Source of the DNA: JACKII01 sp963807085
Lineage (GTDB): Bacteria; Pseudomonadota; Alphaproteobacteria; Bin95
Assembly (NCBI GenBank): GCA_963807085.1
Contig: CAWEBB010000032.1
Coordinates: 372,001-436,000 of the forward strand
Length of the DNA: 64,000 bases
Direction of reading: 5' to 3'
The notes under the pieces were generated by a model. The model did no database searches, had not been told where the DNA came from, and was given only the letters and a program-made list of their open reading frames with translations. Position 1 is the first letter of the stretch; each line of letters opens with the position of its first letter. Positions 45,912 to 54,301 of this stretch are shown one piece after another. Position numbers and translations under genes: made by a program.

Positions 45912-46760
45912 ATGCTTTCCAACAGCTTCGAAATCCGGCCTTCCGGCGGCGGTGTCGGTGCCTTCGTCGACAATATCGACCTTGGCCAACTGAATGCCTC
46001 AGCGGCGGACCAGCTCAAGACCGCCATCGGCGACTATGGCGTTTTGTTCTTCCGCGACCAGGACATCACGACGGACCAGCATCTGGCCGTGGCCGAGCAT
46101 TTCGGCGGCGTGAACGTCAACCGCTTTTTCGCCCATGTACCGGACGAGCCGCGCATCGCCGAGGTGCGCAAGGAACCGGACCAGAAGGCCAATATCGGCG
46201 GCGGCTGGCATACCGACCATTCCTATGACGAGGTGCCGGCCATGGGCTCGATCCTGCTGGCGCGCGAGACCCCGCCGCTGGGCGGCGACACGGTCTTTTC
46301 CAACATGTTTGCGGCGTACGAAACGCTGTCGGACGGCCTGAAGGCGACCCTGGAGGGCCTGAACGCGGTGCATTCCTCGCGCCATGTGTTCGGCAAGGAC
46401 GCGAGCCGCAAGAAGGGGAAGGACCTCGACAACCGGTTGGGCAACGAGGATGCGGCGACCCAGGATGCGGTGCATCCCGTCATCATCAAACACCCGATCA
46501 GCGGCAAGAAAGCGCTCTATGTAAATCCCGGCTTTACCCTGCGGTTCGAAGGCTGGACCGACGAAGAGAGCAAACCGCTCCTGGATTTCCTGTACCAGCA
46601 CGCGGCCCGGCAGGAGTTTCAGTATCGTTTCCAGTGGCAGAAAGGCTCGGTCGCGTTCTGGGACAACCGCGCGACCTGGCATTTCGCCATCAACGACTAT
46701 ACCGGCCACCGCCGCGTGATGCACCGGGTTACGGTCGAGGGCTGCGAGATCGGCCGGTAG
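45912..46760 (+). CDS. TauD/TfdA family Fe(II)/2-oxoglutarate dioxygenase, second
   Basis: 282 residues. N-terminal GVGAFVDNIDLGQLNASAADQLKTAIGDYGVLFFRDQ is the usual TauD opening. H-x-D in GGWHTDHSYDEVPAMGSIL, distal His in DNRATWHFAINDYTGHRR and the 2-oxoglutarate Arg in RRVMHRVTVEG. It is closer to classical taurine/alkylsulfate dioxygenases than the copy at 11780. RBS AAAAGGA lies 9 bases before the ATG. No sulfonate transporter is adjacent, so the substrate is unassigned. Confidence 0.88.
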   Translation: MLSNSFEIRPSGGGVGAFVDNIDLGQLNASAADQLKTAIGDYGVLFFRDQDITTDQHLAVAEHFGGVNVNRFFAHVPDEPRIAEVRKEPDQKANIGGGWHTDHSYDEVPAMGSILLARETPPLGGDTVFSNMFAAYETLSDGLKATLEGLNAVHSSRHVFGKDASRKKGKDLDNRLGNEDAATQDAVHPVIIKHPISGKKALYVNPGFTLRFEGWTDEESKPLLDFLYQHAARQEFQYRFQWQKGSVAFWDNRATWHFAINDYTGHRRVMHRVTVEGCEIGR

Positions 46761-46794
46761 GGAGTCAGGGAACGCCGGCATGCCCCTTTTGCGT

Positions 46795-46886
46795 CCCCGT
46801 GCTCCCGCGAAAGCGGGAGCCCACGCCTGAGAGGCCGTTGAGTATTCAGGCTCTCCGGCATGGGTCCCTGGTCAAGCCAGGGAGAT
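46795..46886. repeat. Intergenic palindromic repeat element
   Basis: GCTCCCGCGAAAGCGGGAGC (46801-46820, 8-bp stem) and TCCCTGGTCAAGCCAGGGA (46865-46883, 7-bp stem) flank a partly self-complementary middle (GAGAG ... CTCTC). This two-hairpin layout is like the dispersed intergenic repeats common in alphaproteobacteria that usually read CCCGCGAAAGCGGG ... CCGGTCAAGCCGGG. Only one copy is in the window. It sits past the oxygenase stop and may also end its transcript. Confidence 0.65.
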
Positions 46887-46929
46887 GGTAAGTTTGCTAT
46901 CGACGTCCGCGGTGCGCCGTGTCCGGGTC

Positions 46930-48093
46930 TTAAGCCCCCAGCCGCATGATCGCCAGCGCAACGGTCTTGGCTCGTGGCACCATGGTGTCGAGGCGCATGA
47001 ACTCTTCCGGCGTGTGCGCCCGCCCGCCCAGGGGCCCCGTGGCACAGACCGTCGGCGCGCCTACCTGCGCCGTAAAGCCGGAGTCCGCCGAGCCGCCGGA
47101 AAACTCGCCGGCGATGGTCAGGCCGGCCTCTTTGCCGCATTCGACATAGAGGTCGAACACTTCCTTGCTCTCGGGCGATTGCTGCAAGGGCAGGAAGCCG
47201 CGGCTTTCGGTGATCTCGGTCGAGGTGCCCGATACGTAGCTGGTCTCCAGAATCTTGGTGATTTTCTCCCAAACGACGTCCCGGGCTTCCATGGTCTTGA
47301 AGCGTACGTCCACCTCGCCGATGGCGCTGGGGGCGATCATGTTTACCGCGTTACCGCCACTGACGATGCCGACATTGACGGTGGTGCCGAGGTCGTAGTC
47401 GGTCAGCTTGTGCAGTTCGGTGATCTTGGCCGCCAGTTCGCCGATGGCGCTGATACCTTTTTCGTGCTGGCCGCCGGAGTGTGCCGGCACGCCCGTCACC
47501 TGGAACTTGAAGAAGCTGGCGCCCTTGCGGCCGGTGACGACATTGCCGCTTTCCCGGCCTGGCTCGGCGTTGAAGACGACGCGGGCGGTGTGGGCTTCGT
47601 TTTCGATGACAGGACGGGAAGAGGGGGAGGCGATTTCCTCGTCCGACGTGTAGAGGCCGAGCAGCGGATAGGGCGCGCCGCCGAAACGCTTGAATGCCGC
47701 CAGCACGAAGGCGTTCATCACCAGTCCGGCCTTCATGTCAGCGACGCCGGGGCCATAGGCGATGTCGCCGTCGACGGTGAAGGGGCGGCGGCTGGCCTCG
47801 CCATCGGGAAAGACCGTATCGCGATGGCCCATCAGCAGGATGGGGCGATTGCCTTCGCCGCCGCTCACATGGGCGCGGATGCAGTCGCCGAAGTCGCCAT
47901 GGGGAACGCGGTCGGTAGAAATCCCCTCCGCCTCGAACCATTCCTCGATGGCCGCTCCCACCGCATCGACGCCGGCCTTGTTGTAGGAGCCGGAATCGAT
48001 ATTCACGATCTTTTCCAACAGGGCCGTCATGGCCGGCCGCTGCTCGTCGAGCCAGGTCAGCACGGGATGGTCGAATGAAATCGTATCGGGCAT
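46930..48093 (-). CDS. M20 family metallopeptidase (glutamate carboxypeptidase-like)
   Basis: 387 residues from MPDTISFDHPVLTW, with GAGGGAG upstream; in-frame ATGs further out lack an RBS. Di-zinc site residues: His in LLMGHRDTVFP, bridging Asp in GPGVADMKAGLV, the Glu pair in YTSDEEIASPSS and Glu in VFNAEPGR. The dimerisation lid includes GVPAHSGG. It resembles carboxypeptidase G2 (CPG2), which hydrolyses C-terminal glutamate from folates and peptides. No signal peptide is present, so it is cytoplasmic. Confidence 0.88.
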   Translation of the reverse strand: MPDTISFDHPVLTWLDEQRPAMTALLEKIVNIDSGSYNKAGVDAVGAAIEEWFEAEGISTDRVPHGDFGDCIRAHVSGGEGNRPILLMGHRDTVFPDGEASRRPFTVDGDIAYGPGVADMKAGLVMNAFVLAAFKRFGGAPYPLLGLYTSDEEIASPSSRPVIENEAHTARVVFNAEPGRESGNVVTGRKGASFFKFQVTGVPAHSGGQHEKGISAIGELAAKITELHKLTDYDLGTTVNVGIVSGGNAVNMIAPSAIGEVDVRFKTMEARDVVWEKITKILETSYVSGTSTEITESRGFLPLQQSPESKEVFDLYVECGKEAGLTIAGEFSGGSADSGFTAQVGAPTVCATGPLGGRAHTPEEFMRLDTMVPRAKTVALAIMRLGA

Positions 48094-48251
48094 TGGGGCA
48101 ACTCCCTCGGGTCTGAATTCTGGCATTACCCTGCCCTTACGATTGCGCAGGCGCAAGGCAGCCGGTGGATGGCACAGGTGCAGACTTGCGGCTAGGGTTA
48201 TACCAACGTTCATTGGTATCAGCGGAACGTCAGCGAGGAGCCTTCAGCACC

Positions 48252-48944
48252 ATGCCCATTATCGATCTGTCGCGGGAAATCTACCATCGGACGCCCGCCC
48301 ATCCGTCCCATCCGCCCGTCGCCATCGGCGTCTGGAACGATCACGACGAGGTCAAGCAGGCAGGCGACGTCAAGTTTACGTCCAAGGCGCTGCACCTTCA
48401 GCTTTCCGATCACGCGGGCAGCCATGTCGACGCCTTCTGCCATTTCGATCCGGCGCCGGACGCGGCGGGCGTCGACCGGATGCCGCTGGAGATGTTCTAC
48501 GGCCCGGCCTTCTGCGTTGACCTGCGCGACGTGCCCCTGAAGCACGAGGTGACGGCGGCGGAACTGAAAGCGGCGGTCGAAAAAGCCGGCGTGGCGATCG
48601 AGGCCGGGGATATCGTTCTGATCCTGCTCGGCACCAATGCGCGGCTTTGGGGCTCGCCCGCCTATCTGCACGATTTCGCGGGATTGCATGTGGACGCGGT
48701 GCACTGGCTCGCCGACCGGGGCGTGAAGAATTTCGGCGTCGAGGCGATCAGCCCGGCCCCGGAGGGCGCGCCCAACTTCAAGGCGCATCTGGCCTGCGGC
48801 GAGCGCGGCATCACGCATATGGAATGCCTCTGGAACCTGGAGGCAGTCGTGGGTATCGGCAAGTTCACCTTTGCCGGCTTTCCGCTCAAGATCCGCGGCG
48901 GCACAGCCAGCCCGATCCGCGCGGTTGCGATTGTGGAGGAGTAG
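48252..48944 (+). CDS. Cyclase/kynurenine formamidase-like metal hydrolase
   Basis: 230 residues. The family motif H-x-G-x-H-x-D is present as DHAGSHVDAFCHF (metal ligands His, His and Asp), with the upstream IDLSREIYHRTPAHPSHPP and downstream FGVEAISPAP. These Mn/Zn enzymes act as kynurenine formamidase, isatin hydrolase or polyketide-cyclase-like hydrolases; no kynurenine genes are nearby. It is divergent from the M20 peptidase gene. Confidence 0.85.
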   Translation: MPIIDLSREIYHRTPAHPSHPPVAIGVWNDHDEVKQAGDVKFTSKALHLQLSDHAGSHVDAFCHFDPAPDAAGVDRMPLEMFYGPAFCVDLRDVPLKHEVTAAELKAAVEKAGVAIEAGDIVLILLGTNARLWGSPAYLHDFAGLHVDAVHWLADRGVKNFGVEAISPAPEGAPNFKAHLACGERGITHMECLWNLEAVVGIGKFTFAGFPLKIRGGTASPIRAVAIVEE

Positions 48945-49017
48945 TGGACCGTGGTCCGCCCCGGAAGCGCGAGGCACTGTCCGGAGGCGGGGAAAGCAGG
49001 GGCGTGTCTGTTGGCGC

Positions 49018-50226
<1,209 letters not shown>

Positions 50227-50444
50227 GATGGCAATTCCCGTTTCCAATATGACGATCTGCAGACCATATCATTGGCCCTTCGCCTGGCACACCCCTTTGG
50301 CATTGCCACGGGGTGTTAAAACGCCATGCGGCCGCCAGGCATTTAACCGGGCGGCCGCACGGACCATGGTCGCGCTATTCGCGCGCCTTCGCTTGTCCCG
50401 ACACTCAGGTGATCAAAGCGCCAGAGATATCGGCGCTCGGGTGA

Positions 50445-50519
50445 TCAGAGCGCCAGAACCAGCAGGATAACGATGATGAGCGGAACACCCATCAACCAAA
50501 GGATAAGACCTCCAAGCAT
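50445..50519 (-). CDS. 24-residue membrane microprotein
   Basis: An ATG at 50517-50519 with a perfect RBS (AAGGAGGAAATCTG before ATG) opens a 24-codon frame: almost entirely hydrophobic, beginning MLGGLILWLMGVP and ending in LLVLAL, a single membrane helix with one Pro kink. It follows the 325-residue membrane protein by 12 bp on the same strand. The RBS quality and amino-acid makeup argue for real translation. Function unknown. Confidence 0.65.
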   Translation of the reverse strand: MLGGLILWLMGVPLIIVILLVLAL

Positions 50520-50531
50520 CAGATTTCCTCC

Positions 50532-51509
50532 TTAATGCCATACGCCAAAGCGCGCAAAAACGCGATTCTCGTCGCGGTGCCGACCGCCGACGCCCGCTGC
50601 CCAATATGCACCGGCGCCTGCAACCAACAGCGCCGCGGCCAGAATGAAGGCGCTGACGACCGCATACTGACGAGCGATATCGGCGGCTTCTTGGGCCTCC
50701 TGTTTGGCCTGCTCCGCCGCCTGGATGGCTTCGTTGCGGGCCTGTTGTACAGCCTGGATCGCCTGATCGACCCGCGCTTCAACCTCAGCCTGATCGAGCT
50801 GCGTGTTCTCGCTCACCAACCGCACCAGGTAGTCACGATCCTGCTCGTCCAGCTCCCCGTCTTGCAAGACGGTGGCCAGAACGGACATCGCTTCGTTCCG
50901 CAAACGCTCGGTCTGGGTATTCGGCGTGCGCCCTTCCTCACGAAATAGCGGATTGGCGGCTGAAGAGAGAGGGTTGGCCTGCAGTTGCTCCGGAACCAGT
51001 TCCGACACCGCGGAACCGGCACCCGCAACTGCCCGGCCGGCGCCGGCAACCGCCGACCCTGCCGCACTGACCGCGGTTTCCGCGACGTTACCTGCCACAC
51101 GCGCGGTGGTGCCGATGGCCGATGACAGCAAGAGTGCGCCAATGATGACGCCGACCCCCCACACGGCGAGGCCATGCCCGCCATCCCGAATGCTGATTTC
51201 GTCGGCACTCGCAGTGTCGATCCGCCGCCGCATCCGCCCGGCCAGATAGCCGCCGGCCATAAAGCTGGAAACCGTGGTCCACAGGGCCCACAGCCCAGTG
51301 GCGATTATCGCGAAGGTGGCGCCCCACCCCTCGCCAGGTTCGGGCGAAACCACGCCCAGTCCGAGGGCGGTGCCGAAACTTGAAAATACAAACGCAATCG
51401 CAGTGGCGACAACGGCGCCCGCGGCGATCGCGGCCCAATCGACATAGCTGCCCGACGGTGAAACCGTCGGCGCCGCAGCCTCTGTCATTGCTTCCGAGCG
51501 ATCTACCAT
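50532..51509 (-). CDS. Alphaproteobacterial membrane protein with internal coiled coil
   Basis: 325 residues. Membrane helices at about 24-50 (WAAIAAGAVVATAIAFVFSS), 67-95 and 112-130 (glycine-rich, LAVWGVGVIIGALLLSSAIG) and near 290-312. Between them lie an Ala/Gly-rich amphipathic region and a long charged coiled coil (about 205-285: ERLRNEAMSVLATVLQDGELDEQDRDYLVRLV then AVQQARNEAIQAAEQAKQEAQEAA). This matches conserved unnamed integral membrane proteins of alphaproteobacteria. The segment GELDEQDRDYL resembles a TerB/EF-like acidic turn. RBS AAGGAG. Flanked on the same strand by two 24-residue membrane microproteins. Confidence 0.75.
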   Translation of the reverse strand: MVDRSEAMTEAAAPTVSPSGSYVDWAAIAAGAVVATAIAFVFSSFGTALGLGVVSPEPGEGWGATFAIIATGLWALWTTVSSFMAGGYLAGRMRRRIDTASADEISIRDGGHGLAVWGVGVIIGALLLSSAIGTTARVAGNVAETAVSAAGSAVAGAGRAVAGAGSAVSELVPEQLQANPLSSAANPLFREEGRTPNTQTERLRNEAMSVLATVLQDGELDEQDRDYLVRLVSENTQLDQAEVEARVDQAIQAVQQARNEAIQAAEQAKQEAQEAADIARQYAVVSAFILAAALLVAGAGAYWAAGVGGRHRDENRVFARFGVWH

Positions 51510-51585
51510 TTTTTTCTGTCTCCTTCCACTCTAAAGGGCGATGAAACCCATTTACAGACAATTCTCTGCAACGTGGCGTTCTTCA

Positions 51586-51660
51586 TTAACTGAGCCCGAG
51601 CAGAGACAGAATAGCAAGCACGATGACAATCAAGCCGACTACATAGATAATGCCGTGCAC
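51586..51660 (-). CDS. 24-residue membrane microprotein (GTG start)
   Basis: AAAGGAG lies 6 bases before a GTG at 51658-51660, opening a 24-codon frame that begins MHGIIYVVGLIV and ends LSLLGLS: one predicted membrane helix with a His near the N-terminus. Short proteins beginning M(H/G)-I-I-Y-x-x-G-L-I-V are familiar from alphaproteobacterial genomes. It lies 76 bp upstream of the 325-residue membrane protein on the same strand, probably in one transcript. Function unknown. Confidence 0.65.
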   Translation of the reverse strand: MHGIIYVVGLIVIVLAILSLLGLS

Positions 51661-52086
51661 GATGGTTCTCCTTTAAGTATTGCCCTGACATCGAGAGATC
51701 GAGGTCACAGTTTTTCCTGCGCCTCGACCGATCTGCACGTATTGGTTAACGCGCAACCGGAACATTAGTTCCATCAAACCGCACGGGAAAGCCTCTAGCC
51801 ACGTCTCAAGGTTTAGCGTCCGCCCGGCGACTGCAAGAATCGGCGGCATCGGTTATTAACGAACCACCAGGGCCCGCTGATGCATGCCTTGGTGCACGCT
51901 GCCAACATTCATCCATCATGAAGTGCCCGGAAAGACGCTTAGCAAATGTTAAGGCTATGATTCCGCTTGCGGCCGGCGTTAACTGCTGGTGTTAGGTGAC
52001 GGTTAACGCCAGCTTGGCTGCTAAGGCAGTGTGCCACGCAGTAACCGCGTTACCGTCAAAAACCGATGGAATCCAGGAACCCTCTT
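51661..52086. other. Intergenic region, probable divergent promoters
   Basis: 426 bp without a credible coding frame. It is AT-richer than its surroundings and holds several GTTAAC-like palindromes; GCGTTAAC (51975 region) and GTTAACGC are inverted repeats about 18 bases apart, and GCTGGTGTTA / TAACGCCAGC can form a hairpin just before the cupin gene. It likely holds the promoters of the leftward microprotein/membrane-protein operon and the rightward cupin gene. Confidence 0.5.
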
Positions 52087-52437
52087 ATGCGCATTCACAA
52101 TCTTTACGTCGATGACGAGGGTCAAACCCACTTCCGCGATATCGAAGTGGAATGGGTGAAGGAAGGGCCGGGCGGCAAGATGTCGGAGACCTTGCCCGCG
52201 ACCGGCATCATCTTCCGTGAGACGCCCGGCACCTATGACCTGGACTGGCACCCGGCGCCGCGCCGGCAATATATCATCAACCTGGACGCCGGCGTGGTGA
52301 TAACCGCCAGCGACGGCGAGGCCCGGACTATCGGCGCGGGCGAGGTCATCCTGGTCGAGGACACGCACGGCAAGGGTCACCTGTCGGAAGCGGTGGGCGG
52401 CCAGATGCGCCATTCGATCTTTGTGCCGATCGAGTAA
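52087..52437 (+). CDS. Small cupin-domain protein
   Basis: 116 residues from ATG 52087 with AGGA 8 bases upstream. A single cupin barrel: IEVEWVKEGPGGKMSETLPATGIIFRETP, DLDWHPAPRRQYIINLDAGVVITASDGEARTIGAGEVILVEDTHGKGHLSE. Two to three His and a Glu could bind a metal (WHPAPRRQ, DTHGKGH). Many such proteins are isomerases, dioxygenases or sensors; none is assignable. It lies just upstream of tRNA-Sec. Confidence 0.8.
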   Translation: MRIHNLYVDDEGQTHFRDIEVEWVKEGPGGKMSETLPATGIIFRETPGTYDLDWHPAPRRQYIINLDAGVVITASDGEARTIGAGEVILVEDTHGKGHLSEAVGGQMRHSIFVPIE

Positions 52438-52495
52438 AGACCACTCGGCGATGAGCGACTTGCGGTAGTGGTTCGCCTTGCTCACAATAAAAAAC

Positions 52496-52592
52496 GGAAG
52501 GGAATCCGGTCCGGTGGCCGGCCTGGTCTTCAAAACCAGCCGAGGCGGCGCCCACGTTGCCTGGTGGGTTCGACTCCCACTCCTTTCCGCCA
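52496..52592 (+). tRNA. selC: tRNA-Sec (anticodon UCA)
   Basis: A 94-base tRNA plus CCA with the marks of selenocysteine tRNA: eight-base-pair acceptor stem (GGAAGGGA with TCCTTTCC, one G-U pair), six-pair D stem with tight loop (CCGGTCCGGTGGCCGG), anticodon loop CTTCAAA with anticodon TCA, a very long variable arm (CCGAGGCGG ... GCCTGG region) and T arm GTGGGTTCGACTCCCAC. The organism should therefore decode UGA as Sec; selA, selB and selD are not in the window. Confidence 0.93.
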
Positions 52593-52628
52593 GCGCCCGA
52601 CCGGAGCCGCGCTGTAACAGTTCAGTCT

Positions 52629-54116
52629 TCAGGTCCCGCAGAAGGTCTGATGCACGATCTGCTCCGGCTCCGGTGCCTTCGCGTATTCGGCGAACTTCGG
52701 CTGCTCGTCAAAGGGTCGCCGCAATACTTGCACCAGTTCCTCGAACGGACCGAAATCGTCTTCATAGGCCGCAGCGATCGCCGCCTCCACCCGATGGTTT
52801 CGCGGGATGAACAAGGGATTGATAGCCAGCATCATGGCCCGCCGCTCGTCCGAGTCCGCCAACTCCCGCGCCAACCGCTGCCGCCAGCGCTCCGTCCAGG
52901 CGTCGAACGACGTCGGATCGACGAACTGGTCGCGTGGCGGCGGCCCCGCCTCGCTTGCCGGGTCCAGTGCATTGACCAGACGGCGGAAGGTCAGGGTGAA
53001 ATCGGCCTGGTTCGCCTCCATCCGCTCCAACAGTTCTTCCACCAGCCCCGCATCGCCTTCCTCTTCGGCGGCAAGGCCGAGCTTCTGCCGCATGCGCGCA
53101 AGCCAGGCATCGCGGAACAGCGCTGGATAGCGGTTAACCGATGCCTGGGCGATCTCGACGCCCTGGTCTTCGTCGTCGGAGAGCAGCGGCAGCAATGTCT
53201 GCGCGAAGCGAACCAAATTCCAGTGCGCGATCGGCGGCTGGTTGCCATAGGCATAGCGGCCCTGCTGGTCGATCGAACTGTAGACCATCATCGCCTTGTA
53301 GGCATCCATGAAGGCGCAGGGACCGTAATCGATGGTCTCGCCGGAAATGGTCATGTTGTCGGTGTTCATCACGCCATGAATGAATCCAAGGCTCATCCAT
53401 TGCGCGATCAGCTTGGCCTGGCGCTCGACCACCCCGTCCAGCAGCGCCCGGTAAGGATTGTCGGCGTCCGCCGCTTCCGGATAGTGACGCTGGATGGCGT
53501 GGTCCGCCAGCAGCTTCAGGCCCTCAGCGTCCTTGCGGCCTAAGAAAAACTGGAAGGTGCCGACGCGAATATGGCTGGCGGCGACGCGGGTCAGCACGCC
53601 GCCCGGCAGCACAGCCTCACGCACGACCGGTTCGCCCGTCGCCACCACCGAGAGCGAGCGTGTCGTGGGCACGCCGAGCGCATGCATCGCTTCGCTGATG
53701 ATGTACTCGCGCACCGCCGGGCCCAGGGGAGAGCGGCCATCGCCCATGCGGGAAAAGGGTGTGCGGCCGGAGCCCTTAAGTTGAATATCCCGGCGCTTGC
53801 CGTTGCGATCGATCACCTCGCCCAACAGGATCGCTCGCCCGTCGCCCAATTGCGGCGACCAGCCACCGAACTGATGCCCGGCATAGGCCATGGCGATCGG
53901 CAGCGAGTTCTCTGGCGTTTGGTTCCCGGCGAGGATTGCGACGCCATCCGGCGTTCGCAGCCATTCCGCGTCCAGCCCCAATTCCGCCGCCAGCGTGGTG
54001 TTCAGTTTGGCCAAATGCGGCGCCTTCACCGGCGCGGGGTCGAGGCGGGCGTAAAACCGCTCCGGCAGGCGGGCATAGCTGTTGTCGAAGTGAAAAGTGG
54101 TCGGGGCGGTCGTCAT
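52629..54116 (-). CDS. selO: Protein adenylyltransferase SelO (YdiU)
   Basis: 495 residues from ATG 54116. Pseudokinase fold that transfers AMP to protein substrates: NQTPENSLPIAMAYAGHQFGGWSPQLGDGRAILLGE, QLKGSGRTPFSRMGDGR, and the metal site in GVMNTDNMTISGETIDYGPCAFMD. The C-terminus ends Cys-Gly-Thr (codon TGC), the position where animal SelO carries selenocysteine third from the end. It therefore is the Cys form, although a tRNA-Sec gene lies 36 bp away, tail to tail. Redox-regulated AMPylation under oxidative stress is known for the family. Confidence 0.92.
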   Translation of the reverse strand: MTTAPTTFHFDNSYARLPERFYARLDPAPVKAPHLAKLNTTLAAELGLDAEWLRTPDGVAILAGNQTPENSLPIAMAYAGHQFGGWSPQLGDGRAILLGEVIDRNGKRRDIQLKGSGRTPFSRMGDGRSPLGPAVREYIISEAMHALGVPTTRSLSVVATGEPVVREAVLPGGVLTRVAASHIRVGTFQFFLGRKDAEGLKLLADHAIQRHYPEAADADNPYRALLDGVVERQAKLIAQWMSLGFIHGVMNTDNMTISGETIDYGPCAFMDAYKAMMVYSSIDQQGRYAYGNQPPIAHWNLVRFAQTLLPLLSDDEDQGVEIAQASVNRYPALFRDAWLARMRQKLGLAAEEEGDAGLVEELLERMEANQADFTLTFRRLVNALDPASEAGPPPRDQFVDPTSFDAWTERWRQRLARELADSDERRAMMLAINPLFIPRNHRVEAAIAAAYEDDFGPFEELVQVLRRPFDEQPKFAEYAKAPEPEQIVHQTFCGT

Positions 54117-54301
54117 ATCGGCCCTTTCTCTCGATGTCCGTGCACGAGGGCATGTGGGTTCCATATAGCGACGCCCCCGCAATAGTGCGACCCCGGCACC
54201 AGCCAAGCCCTACACAGAAACCGCACATACACGTGAGGGCACGTGATTTTGTCGGCCGGTCTCGCAGGCCCCGCTGTTCCTGATGGAGAAGACGGGCGCG
54301 C

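Noticed and set aside
50408..50457. Short direct repeat GGTGATCA(A/G)AGCGCCAGA
   Set aside because: It is a 32-bp local duplication of the 3' end of a microprotein frame, with no further copies or element structure.
52629..52640. TGA ending selO as a Sec codon
   Set aside because: The family Cys/Sec position is already filled by TGC two codons earlier, and the sequence after TGA does not match any SelO extension.
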